Shown here piece by piece: positions 45,774-56,365 of a stretch of DNA of 64,000 bases (its first letter is position 1; every line of letters starts with the position of its first letter). Below the pieces are notes generated by a model that was given only the letters and a program-made list of their open reading frames with translations, did not search any database and had not been told where the DNA came from. A program made the position numbers and the translations under genes. Origin of the DNA: DASPSM01 sp963800135 (GTDB taxonomy: Bacteria > Planctomycetota > Planctomycetia > Planctomycetales > Planctomycetaceae); the NCBI GenBank assembly GCA_963800135.1, contig CAWCZR010000020.1:1-64000 (forward strand). Direction: 5' to 3'.

Positions 45774-48611
45774 CTAGGCGACCTTGCTGCTGCTACTACT
45801 GCTCGAGCTGGATGAGCTACTGTTGCTGTTGCTGGGGCTATCCTGGGCGATCAGCCCCACGTATTGCTGCTGGGCCTGCATTTTCGCCAGGTTCGTCTCG
45901 AGGTTGGCAAACGTCTGCGAGAGCTGGTTTTCCTGGTCGGTGAGAATCTGGTTGAGTTCGGTGATGCGGTTCTGGTAGTTGGTGATCGAGTCGTTCAGCG
46001 TGTCGCTCGCCACGCTGAAGGAGCCCGTTTGCGGGGCCGTGATGGCGTTGAGCGCGGTTTGGGCGACGGTCGCGAAACCTGTCTTTGCCGTCGTGAAGAA
46101 GCTGGCCACGCTGGCTGGATTAGCCTGCAGCGCGTTTTGCAGCGTCGTTTCATTAAAGGCGAGCTGGTCGTTGGACCCGATCGTGATCCCCAGGTCGACC
46201 AGACTGGAGATGCCGCTCGCGCCCGAACCGAAGGTTTGCGTAACCAGCTGGGCGAGCTGGCTTTGTGCCTCCATGACGGTCGGCGAGCCTTCGAGCGCGC
46301 CGCCCGTATCGGTCGTCGTGTTGAACGACGTCAGCGTCTGCGATTGCGACACGAAGCTGTTGTAGTTCGACACGAAGTTCTGCAACGCCGTGACGATGCC
46401 CGAGGTGTCCTGCGTCACCGTGGCGGTATCCGGACTCTGGCCCGTCGCCAACAGTTGCACGTTGAGGCCGGGCAGCGCGTTTGTGAACTCGTTGGTGCTC
46501 GATGTCTGGATGAATCCGGACGAGCCCGAACCGACGCGCAACAGCCCGTTGGAAGCCTGCGTCGTCGTCTGAAAGCCCAGGTTGCCCCCCGTCTCGGTGA
46601 CGTAAAACTGCCCGGCCGCGCCGTTGGTGTTGGACGTCAGTGCCAGGTGGTACGGGTCGAACGCCGATCCGTCGTTGACGATCGAGGCGCTGACGCTGCC
46701 CGACTGGCCGATGGCATTGACGAGATTCTGCAGCGTGTCGGTCGACGAAATGGTGATGACGGTGGCCGAGCGTCCGTCGATCTGCGATTGGTTGTCCAAG
46801 TTCTGGGTGCCGGTCCCGGCGATCCTGAGGTCAGTCGCCGTCGTACCCCCGTTATCGTCCTTGACCGACAGGGCCCCGCTGCCGCCGGCATTGTCCGTCA
46901 GCACAATGCCGTCGCCGGTGCTGTTGAGCGAAGCGGTGACATTGAGCCCGGACGTGTTAATCAGGCTCATCACGTCGCCCAACGTCTTATCCGCGCTGGT
47001 GACGGCAATGGTGGCCGACTTGCCAGCCGAGTTGGTGATCGTGAAGTTCCCGTTCGGCACGGCAGTTCCACCGGGCGCGTAGGTGGCCAGGCTGGTCGAC
47101 TCGTTGACGTATTGCAGGTTGAGCGGTCCCGAATCGACCGAGTTGGTGGCTGCGTTGACCGAAATCCCCAGTTGCGTTGCCAGCGTGCTGCCGCCGACGT
47201 CCTGAACCACGAGATCGTCGGCCGTCGAGCCCGACGTATCGGTGACCTCGATGCCGTTGCCTGCCGGATCGATGCTCGCGGTGAGATCCAGCTTCTGCCC
47301 ACCGGTGGTCGTGGCCGAGTTGATGGCATTGATGACCTGGCTGAGCGACGTCGCCCCGGCGAGGTTGACCGTGGCGGTTTGGCCGGTGCGGTCCTGCAGC
47401 TCGATCTCGCCCGTCTGTGTGATTCCCTGGCCTCCGTTCAGGTTCGACAACAGCACGGAGTTGATGCCGGCCAACAGGGGGGTGCCGGAAATCGTGTTGC
47501 CGCTGGCGGCCACGTTCAATCCCAGCTCGCTGACGACCGACGCCGAGTTCTGGTTACTGACGGAAAGCGTGCCCGAGCCGCCGCTGTTGTCGGTGAGTTG
47601 AATTCCACCGTTGGACAGCGAGGCCACCAGGAGCCCGTTGTTACCGCTGGCGTTGTTGATGTCGTTCAGGACGTCACCGACGGTTTCGGCGCTGCCCAGG
47701 TTGACCTGCAGCTGCGTGCCGTTGGAGAGCGTGATCTCCATGTCGGACACGCCGGAGACCGTGTAGATACCGTTGCCGTCGTTGATCTGCGAGAGGAGCG
47801 TGTTATTGGTGGTCTGATAGACGTTCTGGCCGGTGATGGTGCCCGTGTTGCTCGTTTGCGCGATGCCCAGGTCCGTGGCGGTCTGGTCGCCGTCGACGTT
47901 GCCCACGCTGAGCGTGCCCGAGCCGCCCGAGTTATCGGTGATGACGAGATGTCCGCCCGAGACGGAGGCGGTGACGTTCGCCACGCCGTTGTCGTTGATC
48001 GCGTTGACGACGTCGTTGACGGAGTTCGCGTTCGACAGGTTGACCGTCGTCGAGTGTCCCGCGCCGTCCGTGATGCTGATCGTCCCCGCCTGCACGCCCG
48101 AGTTGCCGTTGAGCGCGGCCAGCAGCGTGGGAGGCGCCAGTCCCCCGCCTGCGGCGATGGTCAGCGTTCCGGCGCCGACGGCCTGCGAGTTTTCATTGAC
48201 GAAACCGGCCGACAGGTCGGTCTGGTTCGACGCCAGCTGCAGCGCCTGGAACTGGTACGAGCCGGGGGCCGCGCTGGTGCCAGCCGTCACGCTGAGCTGC
48301 GTCGGGTCGGACAGCTGGACCTGGTAATCCTCAAAGGTCGATGCCTGCGCGAGTGATTGCAGTGCCGTTGTCACCGGCGCCAGATTCGCCTCCAGCGTCT
48401 GGTAGCCGGTCTCCTGCCCTTGCACGGTCGTGATGTCGTTCTGCAGGTCGGTGACCTGCTCTTGCTGGCTGGCCTCGAGCGCGGTGATTAGCGCCTGGTA
48501 GTTAATGCCGCTGACGGGCCCGACCGACGACGTGACCGGCGCCACCGTTCCGTTGGTGTTGACGATCGTCGTTGGCGAGGACGTGCTGGAGCTGCTTGAA
48601 ATCGTCGACAT
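45774..48611 (-). CDS. fliD: Flagellar filament cap FliD, enlarged by repeated flagellin-IN motifs
   Basis: 945 residues, about twice the usual FliD. The N-terminal FliD_N domain reads SGINYQALITALEASQQEQV, and the C-terminal FliD_C reads SNYNSFVSQSQTLTSFNTT with a coiled coil near the end (FANLETNLAKMQAQQQYVGL). Between them lie about four or five diverged units, each with a strand such as TVNLSNANSVNDVVNAINDN, then LTDNSGGSGTLSV and a final DLGI or ELGL. These are flagellin hook IN-type motifs that build the variable outer domains. The surface is Ser/Thr/Asn-rich. Uninterrupted. Followed by fliS and preceded by TPR transferases. Confidence 0.92.
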   Translation of the reverse strand: MSTISSSSSTSSPTTIVNTNGTVAPVTSSVGPVSGINYQALITALEASQQEQVTDLQNDITTVQGQETGYQTLEANLAPVTTALQSLAQASTFEDYQVQLSDPTQLSVTAGTSAAPGSYQFQALQLASNQTDLSAGFVNENSQAVGAGTLTIAAGGGLAPPTLLAALNGNSGVQAGTISITDGAGHSTTVNLSNANSVNDVVNAINDNGVANVTASVSGGHLVITDNSGGSGTLSVGNVDGDQTATDLGIAQTSNTGTITGQNVYQTTNNTLLSQINDGNGIYTVSGVSDMEITLSNGTQLQVNLGSAETVGDVLNDINNASGNNGLLVASLSNGGIQLTDNSGGSGTLSVSNQNSASVVSELGLNVAASGNTISGTPLLAGINSVLLSNLNGGQGITQTGEIELQDRTGQTATVNLAGATSLSQVINAINSATTTGGQKLDLTASIDPAGNGIEVTDTSGSTADDLVVQDVGGSTLATQLGISVNAATNSVDSGPLNLQYVNESTSLATYAPGGTAVPNGNFTITNSAGKSATIAVTSADKTLGDVMSLINTSGLNVTASLNSTGDGIVLTDNAGGSGALSVKDDNGGTTATDLRIAGTGTQNLDNQSQIDGRSATVITISSTDTLQNLVNAIGQSGSVSASIVNDGSAFDPYHLALTSNTNGAAGQFYVTETGGNLGFQTTTQASNGLLRVGSGSSGFIQTSSTNEFTNALPGLNVQLLATGQSPDTATVTQDTSGIVTALQNFVSNYNSFVSQSQTLTSFNTTTDTGGALEGSPTVMEAQSQLAQLVTQTFGSGASGISSLVDLGITIGSNDQLAFNETTLQNALQANPASVASFFTTAKTGFATVAQTALNAITAPQTGSFSVASDTLNDSITNYQNRITELNQILTDQENQLSQTFANLETNLAKMQAQQQYVGLIAQDSPSNSNSSSSSSSSSSSSKVA

Positions 48612-48721
48612 TCAAAGCCACCCTGGAATACGGTCGCGGCGCAATGCGGCCCGTCTGCGGCCGAGACGAAGCCGCATCGGATGGTATCGGCCGGGCGCAA
48701 GTCTGGCTTGAATTTTGGGTT

Positions 48722-50293
48722 TTACCGAGTGGGCAAGTCGGGCAGGTTCCGGGAAGCAGCGAGACTTTTCCGCGACGAGTACACCGCGCGCTGACGAATG
48801 GCGGCGGTAATTCGCGTGAACACGCCGCCCCACTGGCCGACTTCCGGCTGCCGCACCAGATGCAGCGACGGATACCAGGGCGTGTCCTCGCGCTCCAGCA
48901 GCCAGCGCCATTCGGGAACGTGCGGCACGGCCAGCCAGGTCTCAACTCCCAGAGCGCCAGCCAAATGGGCCAGCGACGTGTCGGACGTGACCACCGCGTC
49001 CAGGCAGCGCAAGATCGCGGCCGTGTCGAGAAATGGACCGTGAATTTCGCTGAGCGTCAGGCCGAAATCGACGACCGGAAAAGTCGCCGAGCGCTGCGCG
49101 AGCTGCTCGGTTCCAGTTCCTTTCTGCAGGCTGAAAAGCCGCACACCCGGCAGCTTGGCCAAGGGTTCGAAGCAGGACAGGGGCATCGAACGAAAGCGGT
49201 CCTTCGGAAAGGCCGGATTCCCCTGCCAGTGAATGCCGACGCGCAAACCGGCGAAGCCTTCGATCCGCGCCTGCCAGAAACGAACGTGCGATTCGTCGGG
49301 CGACAGATACGGAACGGTGCCCGGAATTGACTCGGTCGACGGCGTGAAGAACTGCGGCACGCTCAGGAGGGGCAGCCACGCGTCGAACTCCGGCAATGCA
49401 TCCTCCTGCGCGAGCATCACGTCGACGCCGGCCAGCGAATGCAAGAGTCCGACCAGTGGCTTCTGGCAACGCAGGATCACTCGCCCAACTCGTGACTTCA
49501 CCAGCGGAGCGTAGCGCGCGAATTGAATCGTGTCGCCTAAACCCTGTTCGGCGTCGAGCAGGATGGTGGCGTGGGGCGCGACGCTGCCGTCCCAGCGGGG
49601 CTGGCGATGCGGCGTATGCATCACTCCGGGCAGCTGCCAGCGCCATTCGTACTCGCTCCAACCGCGAGCGAAGTCTCCCTTTGTCAGCCAAGCCAGACTG
49701 CGGTTGTAGTGGGCGGCCGCGTAGCCGGGCCGCAGGGCCAACGCCCGATCGTAATAGACGATTGCTTCGTCGACGCGCTGGGCGCCGAAGAGCGCGATCC
49801 CCAGGCCGTTGCAGAATTCGGCGCTGCGCGGCGCCAACTCGAGCGCCCGGCGGCCGGCAGCAATCGCCGCGTCGAACCGGCCCAGCGCGTCGAGCGCTTG
49901 CACGCTGTTGAAGTGCGCCCCGGCAAAGTCGGGCTGGATGAGGCACGCGTGGGCGAAGCACTCGGCTGCTTGAGCCGGGTCGCCCTGCTCGAGCCGCGTG
50001 TTGCCCAGGTTGTTCCAAGCTTCGGGAAAGGCCGGACAGAGTTCGACGGCCCGGCGAAAACAGGCCGCCGCCAGGTCGAGCTTGGCTTGCTGCTTGTACG
50101 CCGTTCCCAGGCAGCGGTAGCCGGCCGCGTCGCGCGGGTCGAGCGCGAGGCCGCGGAGATAGAGACGAATCGCGTCGTCGAGACGCCCCTGCTTCTGCAG
50201 GGCAATCGCCGACTTACGGCAGCGGTCCGCGGAAGCCGTTTCGCGGGCGGCCGGGATCGACAACTGGGGCGAAAGTCGGACCGCTGGTGTCAT
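48722..50293 (-). CDS. TPR protein with GT9-like glycosyltransferase domain
   Basis: 523 residues from ATG 50293. About six TPR units (CRKSAIALQKQGRLDDAIRL, LGNTRLEQGDPAQAAECFAH, GLGIALFGAQRVDEAIVYYD) lead to a linker with ARGWSEYEWRW, and then a heptosyltransferase-like (GT9) fold: LLDAEQGLGDTIQFARYAPL, GLRVGIHWQGNPAFPKDRFR, LDAVVTSDTSLAHLAGALGV. GT9-type donor-site features are visible. The TPRs probably hold a protein acceptor; the gene lies 110 bp before fliD. Intact. Confidence 0.88.
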   Translation of the reverse strand: MTPAVRLSPQLSIPAARETASADRCRKSAIALQKQGRLDDAIRLYLRGLALDPRDAAGYRCLGTAYKQQAKLDLAAACFRRAVELCPAFPEAWNNLGNTRLEQGDPAQAAECFAHACLIQPDFAGAHFNSVQALDALGRFDAAIAAGRRALELAPRSAEFCNGLGIALFGAQRVDEAIVYYDRALALRPGYAAAHYNRSLAWLTKGDFARGWSEYEWRWQLPGVMHTPHRQPRWDGSVAPHATILLDAEQGLGDTIQFARYAPLVKSRVGRVILRCQKPLVGLLHSLAGVDVMLAQEDALPEFDAWLPLLSVPQFFTPSTESIPGTVPYLSPDESHVRFWQARIEGFAGLRVGIHWQGNPAFPKDRFRSMPLSCFEPLAKLPGVRLFSLQKGTGTEQLAQRSATFPVVDFGLTLSEIHGPFLDTAAILRCLDAVVTSDTSLAHLAGALGVETWLAVPHVPEWRWLLEREDTPWYPSLHLVRQPEVGQWGGVFTRITAAIRQRAVYSSRKSLAASRNLPDLPTR

Positions 50294-50316
50294 GCCGTTT
50301 CCTTGGCTTCGGTTCG

Positions 50317-52913
50317 CTAGCCGCGGCGGACCGCCTCCTCGACGAGCTGTGAGAGGATGCGGTTGTATTCGGCGACGGCACCCGGCGTTTCGAATAGCGC
50401 TTCGCTCGTTTGCCGAATTCGCTCGACGACGTGGCGGCGCCATTCGACGTCGGTGCCGAGTCGCACCGCCCGCGCGACGTAGTCGTCCGGGTCCGTGGCA
50501 ATGCACTCGTCCACACCCATCGTGTGGTAGAAGCCGGCCGTGAAGCGGCCGCGGAGGAATTTGCCGGGCAGCGTGACGATCGGCTTGTTGAGCGACAGGC
50601 CGTCGAACGACGTCAGCCCGCCGCCGTAATGAATCGGGTCGAGCAGCACGTCGGCGGCGTCGATCAGACCCAGGTATGCGTCCATCGACTGATAGGGCAC
50701 GAAGCGGATTCGCTCGGCGACGTGGCGCAACGCCAACCGCAGCCGGTTTTGCAGCTTGCGGGCCGCGTAGCCGTGACGGTCCTGGGGAATGACGATCGTG
50801 CCGCGCGGATCGCGCTCGAGGATTTCACCCAGCAGTCCGTCGAAGTCGGGATGAAACTTTTCGATCTTGTGCGGGCAGAGATAAACGTGCTCGGTCGGGC
50901 TCGGCCTGAATACTGGCGTCCGCGAGTTTTCGCCGACCGTGAGCCGCGTCTGCCAGGTGAGCAGCGAGGTGGAGGTGATGAGCCGTTCGCTATGCGCCCG
51001 CTCGGCACGGGTCGGTTTGCAGACGGTGCTCGTCAGGAAGTAATCGACCTGCGGAATCCCCGACGTGTCGGGCAGCCCGGCGCCCGTGCATTGCACCGGC
51101 GCGAGGCGGCAGAGCGGCAGAAAATAATTGGTGACGTCGGAGCCAATCTCCCAATGGTAGAGGACCGCAAACCGGCCCTCGCGAATGCGGTCCACGATCC
51201 GATCGAAGCGACTGGGGATGACCAACGTCTCGAACGCTCGGGTTGGAACCTGTGCCTCGATCCGCCGCTGCCCGCCGGCCGAGCAGATCACCACCGGCTC
51301 GAAGTCATGGCGATCGAGCCGCTCCAACACTCCCTGCAAATAGCGGAGAAAAACTCCCTCGTGCCCGTCGGTGACGACGAAGCCGACGCGCGGCTTGCCC
51401 GCGCAGGCCACCAACGATCGTAGCCCCCGCCCGCTTCGGCCAGCCCGCCGAAGATCCGGGCGTAGGCCTCTTTGAGCGGGCGATTGTCGCGACCGTGGAA
51501 TTGCAGCGTGTACGGCGGCGGGCAGCCCTGGCCGGCGATGACAGACGGCGTGATCGCTAAGTTTTTCGTCGCAAATTCCTCGAAGCGAGCCAGCAGCCGC
51601 GCGCGATACTGGTCGATGCCGACTGTGCTGTGAAAGACCACCGGGCACAACGTGTCCAGCCACAGCTCCCAGAGCGGTTCGCCCTGCACGTGGCGAATCA
51701 CCTTGCGATAAGCGGCCGCGGCCCCGACCTGGTCGTCCTGCTCTTTCAGCACGTTGCCCAGCGCCACCAGCACCGTGAGATCGTCGGGCTTTTTCGCGAG
51801 GACCTTTTCGTAGCACCGCCGAGCACTGTCGAGATCGAACAGCTGCCGGTAAGCGTTCCCCAGTTGATACATCGCGGGGAGGAAGTCGGCGTCGCGCTCC
51901 AGCGTGGCCAGGTACGCTTCGACCGCTTCGCTTAGCCGTTTCACCGATTTACAGGCGTTGCCCAGATGGTAGAGCGCCTGCGGCTCCTTCGAGCCCAGCG
52001 CGATCGCCTGGCGATAGCTGCTGATTGCTTCCTCGAAGCGCTCGCTCAGATGCAGCGCGCGGGCGCAGGCATAATGGGCGTTTGCATTTTGCGGATCGAG
52101 GCTCAGGCCGCGACGATAGCAGTCGATGGCTTCGTCGAACTTCTTCTGGTCCTTGAGCGCCTGCGCCAGGTTCAACAGCAGATTGGCCTCTCGCGGGCTG
52201 CGCTCGAGGGCCCGTCGATAGACGCCTTCGGCATCGGCCGAGCGTCCGCTCTGCAGGTAACACTCCGCGAGGCTCTTGAGCAGCTCGTCCGTATCGCTGC
52301 CCTGGGCAAGAGCCCGTTCGTAGACCGAAATCGCCTCGGCAATGTGTCCGCCGCGGGCGCGGCAACGCCCGAGTTGAGCCAGTGCCGCGGGATGATTCGC
52401 ATCGAGCTCCAACAGGCACTCGAAGCAGGCCGCCGCGTCGTCGAGTTCGCCGCGTTCCAGCAGGGCCGAGCCCAGGTTCATCCAGGCGGCAAGGTTCTTG
52501 GGGTCGAGCTGTGCGGCCCGCTCGAAGCAGGCGATCGCGCCCGTTTGCTGGCCTTGTTCACTCAGCACGACGCCCAGGTTGAAATAGCCGATCGAGAAAT
52601 CGGGCCGCAGCTGCAGGGCCCGACGAAACGCAGCTAGCGCTTCGACCGGGCAGTCGAGCGCACGATAGACGTTCCCCAGGCTGTTGTAGAGTTCGGCTCG
52701 CCCCGGATCGGCATCAATGGCCTGCCCGATGCGGTCGACTGCCGTCACGTGCTCCTGTTTCTGAAAGGCGATCACGCCCAGCAGGTGCAGCGCGTCGGCA
52801 TGACGCGGATCGACGCGGAGCGTCTCGCGGCAGGCGCCCTCCGCTCCGGGCAGGTCGCCGTCGCGATGGTGCTCAAACGCGGTCTGCAGAAGATCGGAAG
52901 CGGCAACCGCCAT
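50317..52913 (-). CDS. TPR protein O-GlcNAc transferase-like, GT41 (one frameshift)
   Basis: About 865 residues. Roughly twelve TPRs (YNSLGNVYRALDCPVEALAA, LGSALLERGELDDAAACFEC, ALYHLGNACKSVKRLSEAVE) precede an OGT/SPINDLY catalytic region. Near 51409 a CG dinucleotide seems duplicated (GCGCGGGC for GCGGGC); the second frame resumes AGKPRVGFVVTDGHEGVFLR, then VLYHWEIGSDVTNYFLPLCR, PVQCTGAGLPDTSGIPQVDY, VYLCPHKIEKFHPDFDGLLG and LDPIHYGGGLTSFDGLSLNK (the GT41 donor site). Such enzymes attach a sugar to Ser/Thr of proteins. It starts 23 bp upstream of the GT9-like gene, on the same strand. Confidence 0.88.
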
Positions 52914-53124
52914 ATTTGTTCCCGCGCTAGTTCACGTGCGCGACGGTCAGCGAAAGTCCATTCGCAGGCCGGCCCTGCGATGCCGACGTCAGCCGACGAA
53001 ACGGCTTAATCTGTATCGGCGTTAGGGCCTCCAGCGAATGAAGTGACCTTCGCGGCAGCGGAGTTGCGGGGCGCTCGAAAGAAGGGAAAAAATGGTTCGC
53101 GAGCGAAGGAATGAGCGAACGCGA

Positions 53125-53158
53125 AGTCGCTCGGGGACTGACGTCCCCCGCTCGGGGT
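53125..53158. repeat. Palindromic repeat after the TPR-GT-methyltransferase gene
   Basis: GGGGAC (53133-53138), loop TGAC, GTCCCC (53143-53148), flanked by CGCTCGG on the left and CCGCTCGGGG on the right. It lies just downstream of the minus-strand gene ending at 53167, so it could work as a terminator or be another REP-type unit. No T tract is present. Confidence 0.5.
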
Positions 53159-53166
53159 TGAGTGCG

Positions 53167-56100
53167 TTACGGCGTGGCGAAGACGTAGAGTTGGGCCTCG
53201 GTGCCGTCGCCGGAGATGCCCAGCGCGTGCGAGCTGATTTTGAAGCCAGCCTCCGTGAGTCGCGCCAGCCACCATTCGGGCTTTTGCACCGTCAGGTGGA
53301 GCGCCTCGCCCAGAATCTGCGGCCCAAAGACGTCCTTGATGACGGCAATCGAAAAGAAGGCGAACCTCCGGCTGCTGTGATGCAGGTTGGCCAGCACGGC
53401 CGGCACTCGCTCGGTGGGGATGTGCTCCATTACGTCGCAGCAGATGACCGCGTCGTACAAGCGGCGGAAATCGTCTGGATTCCACAAGCAGCCCACGGTC
53501 AGCACCCGCTCTCTGATCTCGGCGAAGCAGGGGTCGAGGCAGTTGTCGGTGATGTCGAAGCCGTGCACGTGGAATTCGCCGGCGTGCTCTTGGATCAGCC
53601 GCCACATCAGCTTGCCCGAACCGCAGCCGGCGTCCAGGATCGTTTGCACGCTGTGATTGCGGAGCGCGTCGAGCAAAGGCAGCCGCTCGAGAGCGTCGGC
53701 CCCGGGGGAAAAGTCGCGGTAGCGATCGAACTTCCAGACTTGTTCGTACTTCGCCCGCTCCTCGGCCGCCTGCGAGTCGAAGATCACGAGGCTGGCCGCC
53801 GACGTCGAGGCTGGCGCCACTTTGGCCGGCTGTGTCGAGGCGAAGGCGCCGGCGTCGGTCTTTGAGCCGCGGGAGGTCGCCAGCAGTCGAAGATGGCCGG
53901 TCACTTCTTGGAACACGGGGCTCCAGTCGCCGTGCTTGGGCTGTCGCATGAGCCGCATCGACGGGTACCACGAAGTCTCGTCGCGTCCGAGCTGCCATCG
54001 CGACGTCGGCGCGAAAGGGAGCAGGTTCCAAACGGGCACGCCCAGAGCGCCCGCCATGTGAACCGTCGCGTTGTCGACCGAGATTACCAGATCCAATTCG
54101 GCCACAAGTGCGGCAAAGCCGTCGAGATCCTTGAGCGGATCGAGGTCGTCCCAATGCTGCAGCTGAGCGTCGAGCAGGCCGGCCGCTTCGACCAGCTCCG
54201 CCGGCGTTGTGCCGTACTGCAAGTCGACGAACTTAACGCCCGGGACGGCAAAGACCGGCTGCCACTGCGCGAGGACCGTCGAGCGGCGACGCAGCTGAAT
54301 AGCCTTGCCACCGCCTCGCCACGAAATGCCGACCTTCAGACCGTGACCCAGCTCGGCCAGGCGGCGGCTCCAGTGACGCCGCTGCTTGGGGCAGGCCGCG
54401 AGATACCGCAGCCGCTTGGGAAAATCGGCCGACGTCCGCCGCAGAAATCTCGGCAAACTGCCTGCCGGAGAGTGGACAGTGATGCCCGCCAGCTCGACCT
54501 CGTCATTTGAGAGGGGTCGGGCGACGACTTCGGCAAGCGGGAACGAACGGGCAAAGAGCGGGACCAGCCGCGGATCGCATTCGAGCAGGCATTGCCGCGA
54601 CAAGGCCAGCACATCGGGAACGCACGAGGCAAAGAAGATTTCGTCGCCCACTCCCTGTTCGCCGTGAATCAAAAGCGTCTGGTCGGCCAGATCCTCGCCG
54701 TTCCAGGCCGGAGCGGCGAACGTGCGGGGCGTCAGGTCGTAGCGCCATCGCCACTCGTATTCGTCCCAGCCGCGGGCGTAATCGCCCTTCATCAGCAGCG
54801 TGCCCGCGCGGTGGAAATGGGCCTCGGCGTCATCGGGACGCTGCTCGACGGCCTGATCGTGGCTGGCCAGCGCGTCGTCCAAACGGCCCAACTGCTGCAG
54901 GACAACGCCCAGGTTGATGTGCGCTTCGGTCAGGCCGGGCTCGACATAGATCGCTCGCCGATAACAAGCCGAGGCCTCGGTCGGCTGCCCGAGATCCTTG
55001 TAGACGTTGCCCAGGTTGAAATGGGCCTTGGCGTTGGCCGCGTCGATCTGCAGCGCGCTCTCGTAGCAGGCGATGGCCTCTTCGTACTTTTCGAGCGACG
55101 TGTAGGCAGAGCCCAGGTTGTTCCAGGCGGTCCCGTCCGTGTCGTCGATCAACAGTCCCTGTTCGTAATAGGCGGCCGCCTCCTCGTGCTGTTCGACGGC
55201 CAGCAGGCTGAAACCCAAGCCGAAGTAGGCCGCTGCGCAGTTCGCATCGACCGCAAGCGCGCTGACGGAAGAGCGCGTCGGCCTCTTCAAATTGACCGAT
55301 GGCCTGCAACTGCCCGCCACGGGCGCACCACTGTGCGGGATTCGACGCGACCGGCACACTGGCGAGCGCCGGCGTGTCCGGGTCGATCACACTGGCTACT
55401 TCCCGTTCGCGGATCGACTGTTGAATGGTCGACTGATTAAGCCGGGCTTCGGAGTAGTCGGGCCGTAGCGCCAGGGCTTGATCGACTGCCTGCAGGGCTT
55501 CTTCGCTGCGGCCCAGCGCGTCGAGCGCGGTGGCCAGGTTGTTGTAAGCCTCGGGAATCGAAGCGTCGAGTCGCAGGGATTCACGATATTCGGCGACCGC
55601 CGGCTCGAACTGCCCGCACCGCGAGAGGGCATTGGCCAGGTTGTAGTGCATGCCCGCGGATCGGGGGCGGCATTCGACGGCGCGGCGATAGCTGGCCACG
55701 GCCTCTTCCGCTCGACCCATCGAAGAGAGCAGGGCCCCGCGGTTGTTGAGCGCTTCCACGTAGCCGGAATTGATGCGGAGGACTTCGTCGTACGCTTGCA
55801 GTGCTTCATAGGGCCGGCCGGCCGCTTCGAGGGCCATCGCCAGGTTGTAGCGCGCGCCGAAGAACCCGGGCTGCAGTCGAACGGCCTCGCGAAAGGCGTC
55901 GATCGCAGCATCAATCCGGTTGAGCGCGCGGTAACACGCGCCCAGGTTGCTGTAGTACAACGCCGAGCCGCCGCTCTTGGCGATCGCCTGGCGAATGAAG
56001 TGCACGCCCTTCGGGTGATCAGACTTCTGATGAGCCGCCACGCCCAAGAGGTGCAGGGCGTCGGCATGTCCTGGGTCGACGCGAACGATCTCGCGATAAA

Positions 56101-56176
56101 GGGCCTCGGCCTGCTCGATTTCGCCCGCTTCGTGATACTTGATCGCGCGATGCAACGACTCCGAGACCGCAGCCAT
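53167..56176 (-). CDS. TPR + GT9-like glycosyltransferase + methyltransferase fusion (one frameshift)
   Basis: About 1,003 residues from ATG 56176. The N-terminal half is TPR repeats (YYSNLGACYRALNRIDAAID, YNLANALSRCGQFEPAVAEY). Near 55266 an extra A (CGTCAGCGCG for CGTCGCGCG) breaks the frame; the second frame continues ALAVDANCAAAYFGLGFSLL and further TPRs. A GT9-like domain follows (LLIHGEQGVGDEIFFASCVP, GLKVGISWRGGGKAIQ, LDLVISVDNATVHMAGALGV). The last 220 residues are a class I methyltransferase (TILDAGCGSGKLMWRLIQEH, YDAVICCDVMEHIPTERVPA). One polypeptide could therefore add a sugar and methylate it. First gene of the same-strand block leading to fliD. Confidence 0.88.
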
Positions 56177-56365
56177 CGGATTCCCTTCCGCCCATGAAGA
56201 ATTGTCGAGCGTTCAGCCGACGGCGGAGATGAGACGACCCCCCGACCCGCAATGCGCCCCCTGACGCAGGCCGCGCTCGTACTTATCCTGTATCGGTCGC
56301 GCAAGCTCTGCGGATTAGGCAATCGGTGCCGGCGCGGATGCACTCAGCGCGCGAAGGATCGCCGT

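Noticed and set aside
45864..48356. 830-residue open frame on the plus strand
   Set aside because: Antisense to fliD; Arg/Val/Gly-rich with no domains, produced by the repeated codons of fliD.
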